A DNA stretch of 64,000 nt from Primulina eburnea (taxonomy: Eukaryota; Streptophyta; Magnoliopsida; Lamiales; Gesneriaceae). Location of the stretch: the NCBI RefSeq assembly GCF_022965805.1, contig NC_133108.1, forward strand, positions 44,710,051 through 44,774,050, read 5' to 3'. Position 1 is the stretch's first letter. Each line of letters opens with the position of its first letter. A model generated the notes under the pieces. That model saw only the letters and a program-made list of their open reading frames with translations. It was not told where the DNA came from and searched no databases. The translations under genes and the position numbers were made by a program. Below, piece by piece: positions 34,653 to 45,613 of this stretch.

Positions 34653-37386
34653 ATGCTGGGATGCAAATGCTTATATTGGAGCAGAGGCGCCGATTACAAA
34701 CGACCGGAGCCAGAAACTTTCGCACTGCCTGGTCCGGTTCCCGAATGGTCCCAAGGCATGAAATTGTGGCTTTGAATTGTGTTTTTCTCGGCTCAATTGT
34801 TTTTTATTATATGGGTGTGAGAGACGGATTCATGCACGTGTTTTTCTTGGCTTCGTATTGGTTTTTTAATTGTTCATTGTGGCTAATGTATCGAAAATAA
34901 GTATGCCCTTTTAGCGTTCTTTGGGTGTTTTTGGATTAATTGGGTGCCCGATCATGTTGGGTTAAAAGTGAAGGATTCTTCATTATTTAATTCTGATTTT
35001 TATGTTCGTGGTTTGTTGTTACGCCGGCACCTTTTGTTGTGTATCTGGATTTTATCAATAGTGAGAGTGAGTTATTGTAAATTAACGAAATTTTTTATCA
35101 GGTTTTGCCCATAAAAATAGATCCTTTTTCTAGGATTTTCGACACCAGATAATATAAATGGCTTTATGTGGAAGTTTTAGGAGCACATTGTTGGAACTCA
35201 CCCTGTTTTTTCCTCCTGTAATTTATGTACGTCTTGAAATATTATATTTGATTGTGTGAAGTATTATTCTTTTGGTTCTTTTTCGAATTATTGTGGATTG
35301 AAAACTTGTTTCAGGAATTAGTATCATGAACTCTTTATATTCTCATGCTATCTAAACAATGAAAAATTTACTTCTAGTGTCATGATTTCCTCCCCTCTGA
35401 ACGAAATACTTGTTCCAACATGAAGGGTACTTCTCTTGAACCAAAGGCCTCCTTCATGTGTCTCTGTTTCTTCAGAATGGAGTATCATTTGGTCATGGTT
35501 TAGTGAACAAATACTGGAGGAATCATTCCTTACACAATCTATCTTGAGCCGAGCCGTGACATGTTTTGTTTCCAGACCAAAGTATGATGAGCTTATTTTC
35601 TGGTTGGCATAAAGCATCAGTTTCACATTACTTTTCAGCCTAACATCTTTATGTAATCTATTGTTTCATTGGAAGTGATACTCTTTTTGGATTGCATCGC
35701 TAGTACGGATCATTTTACTTTGGCCTTACTATACAGCCTTCTCTTATTCCTTAGTGGTAATTTGTATTTGAATATGCAGGTTCCGGATTTGGCGCATCAA
35801 TGATTAAATTAGGAGAATTAGAAGTTTGCCAAATAACAAAGTTTGAGTATATATGGAGTTGCCATATGTCTTTGGATGGAAAACAAGGTGTTAGCTTCTA
35901 TAAACCAATTTATTTGCCAGATGGATTTTTCTGTCTTGGTCACTACTGCCAATCAAATGAAAGGCCTCTAAGAGGGTTTGTCCTTGTAGCTCGTGTAGCG
36001 GCTAAGATTGAATTACATGGCAGTAGCAGTCTTAATTCGTACTATTTGCCTCCACTATTGAATCCCGTGGATTATTCATTGATGTGGTGTTCTGAGGGTG
36101 GAAATTATGACGACTTTAATGGATGTGGATACTTCTGGTTACCCCAACCGCCTGAGGGTTATAAAGCATTAGGCTTTTTGGTGACCAACAAGTCAGAGAA
36201 GCCAGATTTGGAGGAGGTCAAATGTGTTCGTGCTGACTTAACGGATGGGTGTGAAGCTTATAACTTGATTGTCAACACCCACTCTAAGTTTTCGAAAGCA
36301 CCATTTGTAGTTTTGAGCATGAGACCTCTTCATCGGGGAATATACGGGAGAGGCGTGTCTGTGGGTACTTTTTACTGCAGTAGCTACTGGAGTCTAGAAG
36401 AAGAATTAAATATCGCGTGTTTAAAAAATTTAGATCCGAGTCTCCATGCGATGCCGAATATCGATCATATTCACTCTCTTGTCCGGCACTATGGTCCCAC
36501 AGTCTTCTTCCATCCTGATGAGGTGTATCTGCCATCTTCTGTTTCATGGTTCTTCAGAAATGGAGCACTGTTGTTCAGTAGCCATAACTCTGGGGGTGAA
36601 GCCATTGATATTGAAGGTTCCAATCTTCCCTGTGGAGAGACAAATGATGGGAAGTATTGGATAGATTTTACTTCTGATACTCTAAGAGAGAATGTCAAGC
36701 ATGGGAACCTGGAAAGTGCAAAACTTTACGTACATGTAAAACCGGCTTTAGGCGGGACTTTCACAGATATTGTGATGTGGGTTTTTTGTCCCTTCAATGG
36801 ACCAGCCACACTGAAGTTGGGAATGATGAATGTAGCTCTTAGCCAGATTGGGCAGCATGTAGGTGACTGGGAACACTTCACTCTTCGAATAAGCAACTTC
36901 ACTGGAGAACTTTGGAGCATCTATTTTTCGCAACATAGTGGTGGAAAATGGGTGGGCGCCTCCGATTTGGAGTTCATTGAGGGAAACAAAGCCATCATTT
37001 ATTCATCAAAAAGTGGCCATGCTAGCTTTCCTCATCCGGGAAACCATATGCAGGGTTCAACAAAACTTGGGATTGGATTGAGGAATGATGCTGCTTTCAG
37101 TAATCATTACATCGATTCAAGCAAGGATTATGAAATTATTGCGGCTGAATATCTTGGAGATGAATTGGTCAAGGAACCATTTTGGCTACAATATATGAGA
37201 GAGTGGGGCCCAACCATTGTCTATGATTCAAGAACCGAGCTGGACAAAATCATCAAAATGTTGCCTGTCACGGTTCGATATTTTGTAGAGAGCATCTTGA
37301 ACAAGTTACCATTGGAGTTGTATGGAGAGGAAGGCCCCACAGGGCCGAAGGAGAAGAACAATTGGATTGGAGATGAAAGATGTTAG
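34653..37386 (+). CDS. VPS62 / DUF946 family protein
   Basis: A plant protein of the DUF946 family, annotated in databases as vacuolar protein sorting-associated protein 62-like; its biochemical role is not established. Two exons, 34653-34755 and 35780-37386, join in phase to give 569 residues. Exon 1 encodes [20 protein letters not shown]...VPEWSQ and exon 2 continues [16 protein letters not shown]. Family landmarks are [71 protein letters not shown] and the C-terminal [11 protein letters not shown]. The first intron starts with GC and not GT (CCCAAG|GCATGA) and ends in TGCAG; no GT nearby keeps phase. The ATG at 35800 would give a shorter 528-residue form without the conserved N-terminus. 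No signal peptide is seen. Confidence 0.9.
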
Positions 37387-38663
37387 CCTCTGATCCTCAT
37401 CATTTATCTGTGTCTGAGTTTTGACAAGAGCTGATAGTTGATATAGCAGTTTACTTGTAAATAGTGTTTGATCAAATGAGAGTTAAATCTTGTAGCTCCT
37501 CCACAAGGATGTGTTTATAGCCATGAAAGTGGTCGTTTAATTATCGAAAATTGGTACAGTTCGTGATAATATTCTGAGATCATAATCAAGTTACCAATAG
37601 CTATGGGTTCCTAGTTTGATCTTGCATCCTCGTCTCTTTAGTTCTATCTAAATAATTTGTTAATAATTCATAACTTTAATCTCAATATTAATCAGTTAAA
37701 TAAACACATTATTCATCACCATTCCATATCATATCCAGTCATTTTAATAATTATTAGTAAGAACAAATTTAAAGTTCAAAATTATAAACTCAAAGTAACT
37801 AATATAACTGTAATAAATGATTATTAAATTGAAACAAAGAGATTTTGAAGTGACAGTAGATACTTTAGTCAAACTTTGGAATATTTAGCAAACTCTGTTT
37901 TGCCGGCTACAATTCATTGCCCCAAGGCCGTAGTTGACTTTTTTGAAAGGAAAAATATAAGGTCAGGATCTTGTAATTTTCAAGTCATGAAAAAAAGCAA
38001 AAATTTGTATGAGACGGTTTTACATGTCGTATTTGTGAGATAGATTTTTTATTCAGACCACTTATGAAAAAAGTATTATTTTTTATGCTAAAAATATTAC
38101 TTTTTATTGTGGATATGAATAAAGTTGACCCGTCTCAGAGATTATGATCCGTGAGACGATCTCACATTAGACTCACTCTAAAAAAAATATTATTTTTATG
38201 TTAAAAATATAATTCATCTCATAAGTATTATGAGATGTTGTTTTAGATATTTGCAAAATCGTAGGGGAAAGTAAAGTTGGATCCCATTTCGAAATAGAAG
38301 ATAAAATTGTAATTCTATAAAAAAAAATTTATGAAGCAATTATATAATTATGATGTATAACAAATCAAATTGTTGAAGCACACGTTGTCCATGACTAATT
38401 GCTTGAAAATGTGATTTCTTTGCTTCTTTTGTTGCTCTCCCTCCTTCTGTCATGTCATAAATCGATGGAGACATCCAACGGCTCATCTGTCCCCTCCACT
38501 CGGTGCAACACACCTTATTCAACGGCACTGATTTGATGTTAAAGAAAAATCAAAACAGTTACAAAAATTTCTGAAATCTAGTTTGTATTATATTGTTTTA
38601 TTTAATAATAATGAAATTATCAAATTGGAATTATAATATTAATTAATCCACTTAGTAATTATA
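37387..38663. other. Intergenic DNA with one TIR element copy
   Basis: The first 250 bases are probably the 3' UTR of the VPS62-like gene. The remainder is AT-rich with no recognisable gene; one TIR element copy is listed separately. Confidence 0.5.
37997..38180 (+). repeat. GAGACGGTCTCAC-family TIR element, copy 8
   Basis: Forward copy from AAATTTGTATGAGACGGTTT to GTGAGACGATCTCACATTAGACTCAC, full length, with scattered substitutions in the core. Confidence 0.78.
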
Positions 38664-39343
38664 GGGTCCGTTTGGTTGAAGGATAGGATAAACTAATGAT
38701 TAGTACGTAAATGATAAAGAAAATGATTGTGGTAGGATTGTAATATATGGTGTAAAATAATATTAAGTTTGGTATGATTTTTAAGTGTAGGATAATTTTG
38801 ACTTTTTTGATGAAGAGACGAAATTGCCCTTCTCCTTCGCGACGGCGATAGTGGCGGCGCCGGTAGGCGGCCGGTCGGAGACGGTTTCCTTCCTACCGGA
38901 AAATTATCGACGGCTTCTGAAAACCCGTCGCTACTAGCGACGGTTTTTGAGAAACCGTCGCTAATTTGACTTTTAGCGACGGTTTATTGGTTCACGAAAC
39001 CGTCGCCGATCTTGTTTTGTGAAACCGTCGCCGATCTATTTTGAAAAAGCGTCGCTAATTTTAAATTTAGCGACAGTTTATAAAAAAACTGTCGCTATTT
39101 GCGACGGAATTTTACAAACCGTCGCTAATTTGAATTATTATTTTAATTCAGAGCAAGGGCTACTATGGTCATTTTTATTTCCAGTCTACCGGATAAAAAT
39201 AATCCACCCTAGAATGCATTGATTTATACTCCAACTTGAACAGTGAATGTTGTCCAACTAATAGTCAATCACAAGTTCAAAAACCGAAGCAAACAAATGA
39301 TTAATAGTGTATCCAGCTTTAATCCTACCTACCAAACTGGGCC
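38664..39343. mobile_element. TIR element with internal GCGACGG repeats
   Basis: The left end GGGTCCGTTTGGTTGAAGGA and the right end, read in reverse as GGCCCAGTTTGGTAGGTAGG, form an imperfect inverted repeat typical of small non-autonomous DNA transposons. The core holds a GC-rich patch (38840-38900) and an array of GCGACGGTTT and AAACCGTCGC units, ending near 39130. There is no coding capacity. A short ATA flanks both ends but is too short to prove a target duplication, so the superfamily (PIF/Harbinger or hAT) is open. Confidence 0.7.
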
Positions 39344-39391
39344 ATAATAAAGAATAAAATATCAATAACATGTGTATCATCCTAATAATTT

Positions 39392-40800
39392 GGGATAATA
39401 CCCATTTTCGTCCTTTTCGTTAACCGCTTTTCCCATTTCAGTCCCACATGATTTTTGACTGCGTAAATAATCCTTCATGTTTTCAAAATATTCTCGAATT
39501 GGTCCATACCGTTACTCTGACGTTAAGTTTAATGTTGACTTGTGAAAAACTGCAAATATTAGCGACGGTTTTTCAAAAGCCGTCGCTAATTAGTGCCGTT
39601 ACTATTTTCAAAAAATAAATTTTAAGTTTTTTTAAAAAAATTTATTAAAATTAATTTTTTTTATTTAATGGAAATATTAAACCGTCGCTAATTAGCGACG
39701 GTTTGTTACACCGTCGCTAATTAGCCACGGAGTTTTACAAACCGTCGCTAATTAGAGACGATGATCTAACTCGTCGCTAATTAGCGACGGTTTTTATTTC
39801 CATAAAATAAAAAAATTACTTTTAATAAATTTTTTTAAAAAAACTTAGAATCGGACTATGCTAACAATATTAATGATCTTAACTAAAACTTAAAAATTTA
39901 CAAAAAATTAAAGCGAAAAAGTTTACCCTAAGTCGAAACTAAAATCGCGTAAGAGAAAATTTTTTAAGTGTTGTGAAGTGGTGTGTATGAAAATGGAAAG
40001 AGAGTATATTTATAGACAGTTTGTTTTATGCTTTTGGTAAAATAGCGACGGTGATTGCAAAACCGTCTATACTTCAAGGTTAATAATATTACCGTCGCTA
40101 TTAGCGACGGTGTTACCAAAACTCGTCGCAAACTGTCTATAAAAATACTCTCTTTCCATATCATCCACACCACTTAACAACACTTAAATTTTTTTTCTCT
40201 TACACGATTTTAGTTTCGAGTTAGGGTAAACTTTTTCGCTTTAATTTTTTGTAAATTTTTAAGTGTTAGTTAAGATCATTAATATTGTTAGCAGAGTCCG
40301 ATTCTAAGTTTTTTTTTAAAATTATTAAAATTAATTTTTTTATTTTATGAAAATATTAAACCGTCGCTAATTAGCGACGAAGTTTTTAAAACCTGTCGCT
40401 AATTAGCGACGGTTTATTAAAAATCGTCGCTGAACTGTCTATTCTTCAATGTTAATAATTTTACCGTCGCTATTAGCGACGGTTCTAGTAAAATCCGTCG
40501 CAAACTGTCTATTAAACCTACTCTAATTTTTCTCTCTTAAAATTAATTTTTTTTATTTTATGAAAATATTAAACCGTCGCTAATTAGCAACGAAGTTTTG
40601 AAAACCCGTCGCTAATTAGCGACGGTTTATATTAAACCGTCGCTAATGTCAAGTCAACGTTAACCTTAACTTTGGGATGACGGTAGGGACCAATTCGGGA
40701 ATATTTTGAAAACATGAAGGATTATTTACGCAGTCAAAAATCATGTGGGACTGAAATGGGAAAAGCGGTTAACGAAAAGGACGAAAATAGATATTATTCC
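39392..40800. mobile_element. Non-autonomous foldback Mutator-like element with 9-bp TSD
   Basis: The element is 1409 bp and bounded by the direct repeat TAATAATTT at 39383-39391 and 40801-40809. The outer 140-150 bases are near-perfect inverted repeats: the left starts GGGATAATACCCATTTTCGT and the right, read in reverse, starts GGAATAATATCTATTTTCGT. Long TIRs plus a 9-bp duplication are the hallmarks of Mutator-like elements. A second pair of arms, about 39796-40022 and 40129-40348, is also inverted, so most of the element can fold into one hairpin. Between and around the arms lie many CCGTCGCTAATTAGCGACGG units. No transposase or captured gene was recognised. Confidence 0.88.
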
Positions 40801-41077
40801 TAATAATTTCATTTAAATTCTTTGATTTAATTCAAAAATATTGTGGAAATACGTACCAAGTGTTTGTAATCAATTAGTGGATGGATTTTACTTTATTTTA
40901 GTATTAATTACAGGTTAGGTGTTGAGGCGAGAGAGGTTCGGGCCCCTACAGGTTGTCGGGTTGTCTTTAGGCTTCTTTGTTACATGAATATTAATCAACA
41001 CCAAATATCTCGATATTTTCAAACTTAGATAAATTACATTGCATTGGAGCCTGGTCCGGTCTACAACCCCAATGCCG

Positions 41078-41190
41078 GTTCGTTCGATCTTGGGTGTGGG
41101 ATAGTGTCCATACTCCATATAAATGGTTGAGATTTCACTTTATGAGGAAAAAAAATTAAAAAAAAATTAGGCCAAAAAAAATTATAGTAA
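41078..41190. repeat. Second dispersed repeat, copy B
   Basis: GGTTCGTTCGATCTTGGGTG followed by a CCATATAAATGGTTGAGATT-like segment and an A-rich tract ending GGCCAAAAAAAATT, homologous to 3484-3592. No reading frame is shared between the copies. Confidence 0.6.
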
Positions 41191-41741
41191 AATAATGCTA
41201 TATGTGTCCAAAATATAAATGTTATATATATTTTTTTGCAGCTATCATATTTTCATGTTTCTATATTTAATATTATTTTATCTATTCATACGTGGTTATC
41301 TTCGACAAATTTTGGTATTATTTAAAAACACTCATTAAATAAATATATAATGAAAATTTTCTAATTTTTTAAAAAATAATTTTACTAATTGATATGAAAA
41401 CATAAATAGAGTATATTTTTAATGAATAAGTCGATTTAGATTGTGTAACTAGAAATGAATTTATTAGCGATGGTTCTGAAGTTTGTTTGGTACAATTAAA
41501 GTAAACATTAAGAAAGTTGTCCATTTGGGTGAGTGTGGGAAGGAATCTATAATGGCTGTTGTTGAGCAAAAAGCCGACACGTGGGGCCCACCTCTCCCAT
41601 CAAACACCCACTCGTCCCCTTTTACTCCAAAATTTTTCTTTGCTCCGACAGAGAGAACACAAATAAAAACCCCGGGGATCCCCTGTCCCAGTCCTTCAGT
41701 TGAATTTACAGACTTTTCACAAAGTAAAAATATAATCTTGG

Positions 41742-44527
41742 ATGCAAAGAGAGGTTATTCCCGGTGGCGGTGTGATTGCAGGTGGGTCGATGTTGGCTTT
41801 GTCGGAAGAATCTTCTTCTTACCCGGATGGGTCCGAGTTGGAATTGGGGCTCGGCCTCAGTCTCGGTGGCGGTGGAAAGGCTAAGAGTAAGACGCCGTCC
41901 GTGGCGGCTGCGGGAGGATCGTGGGATCAGTTCGCCAGAATCTTGACGGCCGATGATTTTCCTTCAGTGATCTCTGATAAAGATTCTTCGTCGTCGTCGT
42001 CTTCTTCATCTTCTACCATTAAAGCTAAAAACAATGGTTTCTGCGGTTCGAAGAGAACTGCGGAGCCCTCTTCCCCTCCGGGCCGTTCTGGAGTTAGGTA
42101 TAAATTCGGCACCTTTTTAGTTTTATATGCTTTAATTTGTTTTTTTTTTCCCGTCCATCTTCCTTTTTTGTTGCCTGTCTTATTTCAAAATCCGCGTTTT
42201 ATCTTCATATTTGTTCGATGTTTTATGTTGGTATGTGAATTCTTGCTGATACACGACTATGCTTTTGGTCTTTGCGAGAGAAAATTGCTGTTTTTCCCCT
42301 CTCGTGTGTTCCATTTGTTCCTGATATTCGCCTCTATTTTTTTTAATGTAATCTACTGTTATTAATTAATGGTAATAAATATTTGTTTTGATATGTATTT
42401 TGACAGCTTTGAATCGACCTTAAATTTCAATGGGAATCTCAAAGTATACAAAAATTGTCAATTTTGACTCGAAAAATCATGGAAACTCGTAAATAGCTGA
42501 AGATGCAAGTCTGCCACAAAATGACAATAATTTTTTAGATGCATGCAACTGTGGAATTTTGTTGTACTATTTTTTGTGGAAAGAGACAATTATCTATTTA
42601 GAAATAGTGAAACTATGTTAACTAGGAAGATTTAACATCATTTAACTACCCATATATTGTGGATAATATCTTAGTCTAGGAGATCTAAGATTAATATGAC
42701 TTAACTAGAAGCCTTTTGTTGTCACAGTTTTATTTACTAAAAAATTTGTGTGCGGATTATAAGGGTACCAATCCAGTATTTTATAATTTTCCAAATGGTT
42801 GTAAACTTTGCAAAAACAAGTGTTTTGAATGTTACGTATCAAGTATTTTATATTCGAGTCTAAAACATAAAGGTTTAGTTTTGAAAAGCTTTCCTTTGAG
42901 AAAGAAGTTGAGCGTACCCCAACTAATCGAGGGGTCCAACTTTTGAGGTTCGACTTAGGTCTAAAAACTCTCAGGAACGGTCTACTGGCTTTGATTAGTT
43001 TCATATTGTTGCATTAAAATAAGTTGTATACTAAATCTATTTTTCGAAAAGAACTCTAATTCAGCTACTTAAATGATGGCTCAAGTGATTTATCTAATGT
43101 ATTTTTAACTTTTATCCCTTTTGCAATTTGTTGAAGCAGTCAGGTTGTGGGGTGGCCTCCTATCAGAGCTCACAGAATGAACAGCTTGGTAAACCATTCA
43201 AAGATACCAGCTGTTGAAGAATTCACCTCAACCGTCGATAAATGTAAAAACGAGAATACAAACATTGCTGTCGAAAAAAGACTTTCCAGGACCTCTTTCT
43301 TTATTAAGGTGAACATGGAGAGGATACCGATTGGGCGAAAGGTGAATCTGAATGCTCATAGCTGCTACGAGACTTTGGCTCGTAAATTGGATGACATGTT
43401 TAGACCTGGTGCAGCAGTTGGCCCAAGAAGTAATTTTCTATCCTTTTAATTTGTTTCATACAAAGAACTAGCATAAAATCTAATGACATCTAGAAATGAT
43501 GGTTAATTATCTCTCGATTTTTCCACTTTGACCCCAAAAAGCAATGCTCTACCTAACATGAAGTTGCAAGAGTACGATTAATCTCTATTTATAAATTACT
43601 GCTAATATATTCACATTTGCTATGTCACGAGTACGATCTCTTCTCTTGGGAAGAAGGGAGGGTTATGCGTGGATACCATAGAAATTGGTAAACGAGAACG
43701 AAACCCAGGGTTTTAATTTTTTTATGGTGATTTTCTTAATATTCTAGTTGTGGGATATACTAAGTTGTAAATGTTTACATGATTGTCGAGTTTTTGGCCC
43801 AGATGCTTGCGTGATTGCCAACTCTGAATTATTATAGGATCAAGTTTGGAGGAGCAAGCTGCCATGGCTGATATGAGATGCCCGGTGAGATTATTGGACG
43901 AGTCATCTGAATTCGTACTCATATATGAAGACAAAGAAGGAGACTGGATGCTCGTTGGAGATGTCCCTTGGCAGTATGTCTCTATCATATTGTTTTTATA
44001 AATGATCTATCTGAGCTGCATTCTTCTTACGCAGTACTATTAGAATGTGTTACTCTGTCACCATTCGTAAACTGCCCCTTTACTCGACTATATCTGCAAA
44101 ACTGTTTTCATTACTCATTCTATATAATACATAAATTTAGTCAGCCCCAGCTAGGTTGGGAGTAACACCCGTCAGGACGAACTTTGGAACTTAATGTTGA
44201 TTCTGAGGCATGGTCAATAATTTTACTATACATCTTTGCATTGACAGGATGTTTCTGAGCACAGTTAGAAGACTTAAAATCATGAAAACATCCGAGGCTA
44301 ACGGACTTGGTATGTAAAATCCGAAGGTTTTTGCTGAATCTCAAACACGTGCCTGTAATATTTTCATAATTTGTTAACGCCCAGCCCATTTTATCCATCA
44401 ATATTTGGTTTGCATATCCAAGAGCGTACGAAAGAAACACGAGAGAATTGATGACGCCCATTTGACAACACTTCTCTGATCTCAAACAGATTCAAACACG
44501 GGATATAGATGCTCTATAATCAAATAA
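41742..44527 (+). CDS. Aux/IAA transcriptional repressor (IAA10-13-like)
   Basis: Nuclear auxin-response repressor. Five exons join in phase: 41742-42097, 43140-43429, 43838-43973, 44248-44309 and 44490-44527, giving 293 residues. Domain I is the TOPLESS-recruiting [12 protein letters not shown] (about residues 32-43). Domain II is the TIR1/AFB degron [16 protein letters not shown]. The PB1 dimerisation domain (III/IV) contains [54 protein letters not shown] and [19 protein letters not shown]. The degron is intact, so auxin-dependent turnover is expected. The serine run near residue 85 is variable in the family. The last exon is short and poorly conserved ([12 protein letters not shown]); if the last intron is retained, the protein ends after NGLGM. 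An overlapping frame from 41483 is spurious. Confidence 0.93.
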
Positions 44528-45203
44528 TTTTGGCATAACGGGCATGTCTTTGATCGCTTAAATATTTTGCTTTGACGTATTATATTTTGTCCGGAGAGCA
44601 CTACAGTTTTTTTCCTTTCTTTTATGTACTGTAAGTAGATGTATCAGTCGTGTTTTGGTTGCTGCACCACAAACCCCCAAATTTTCTGTGTTAACGAAAT
44701 CTGCGTTTCTCGTATGGATATATTGTTGGTTTTGTTTCATCTAAATACCGTTTACTTGGTTAGAATCATGTCATATGTTCTAGTATTTCATTTTATCTTG
44801 ATTACGGTAATTTGATATTTTGATTGTGGAAATAAGCTTTTGCAGTTGAATAGAGACCCCCAAGTTACGATGAAAAGACAAACTGTAAGCACAAGTGCAC
44901 GACCATACATGCAATTTTGCCTTTATCTTCATTCAACGAATGCATTACGGGTAGTTTACTTGGATGAATGAGATAAAAAATTGTTTGATATTAAAATGTG
45001 TTTACTTGGATGTGTTTGATTACTAAAATATTTAGTTTGATGTGAACTAATAATTGATATATAATAATATTTTATTTTGATTGATTACATTCGACATATG
45101 ATTATAAATTACATTTTTATTTTTGTAATAATTAATAATTTTTTCAAACAAAAACATGAAGGATGATTTTTACATTTAATAATTTGATTGATTTTTGATA
45201 AAT
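44528..45203. other. Intergenic DNA, no gene
   Basis: The first part is probably the 3' UTR of the Aux/IAA gene. From about 44945 the sequence is AT-rich and carries TTTACTTGGATG motifs repeated at about 44955 and 45002, likely part of the repeat that ends at 45321. Confidence 0.5.
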
Positions 45204-45321
45204 AATTAATGATTTGTTTGACGTAAGATAATCACGTTTGCAACCAAACTTTGACGGGGCGGAATTAATGATTTGTTTGATGTAAGATAATCACGTTTGC
45301 AACCAAACTTTGACCGGGCGG
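45204..45321. repeat. Two-copy 59-bp tandem repeat
   Basis: Copies 45204-45262 and 45263-45321 both run from AATTAATGATTTGTTTGA to GCAACCAAACTTTGAC-GGGCGG and differ at two positions. They are therefore recent. They may be the right end of a MITE whose start lies near 44945, but no matching left end was proven. Confidence 0.88.
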
Positions 45322-45613
45322 ATAGTAGAACATAGAGTCAATTCCAAGACAAAGCTTACTAAACATATTGATAAATTTAATGTTATGAATACAAATCCGA
45401 AACGAAAGAGCCTGTAATAATCACTTGACCAACAGACTCAGTTCCAGTTCACAAAATCATCTAATGCGCTATTTTATTGCCACATGCAGTTATATTCCTC
45501 AACGAGTAAAAATATATGGTTAAGGTCTGACCAGTGGAATGGGACCTAGAGGATGGTGTGCTGCTTCACTAATCTTTTAATCCGTATAACAACTCCTTTT
45601 TCCAACTAGACGT

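Noticed and set aside
34756..35779. A separate short gene ending in the first intron of the VPS62-like gene
   Set aside because: The 79-residue frame is in another frame from the conserved MLGCKCLYW segment; joining 34755 to 35780 gives the family N-terminus in phase.
39540..40660. Regular palindromic GCGACGG repeats resembling a CRISPR array
   Set aside because: Spacing is irregular, repeats are themselves inverted, the host is a plant, and the array is bounded by transposon ends with a 9-bp duplication.
41483..41884. 133-residue frame overlapping Aux/IAA exon 1
   Set aside because: It is in a different frame from the conserved [11 protein letters not shown] and GWPPIR segments, starts in non-coding DNA and resembles no family.
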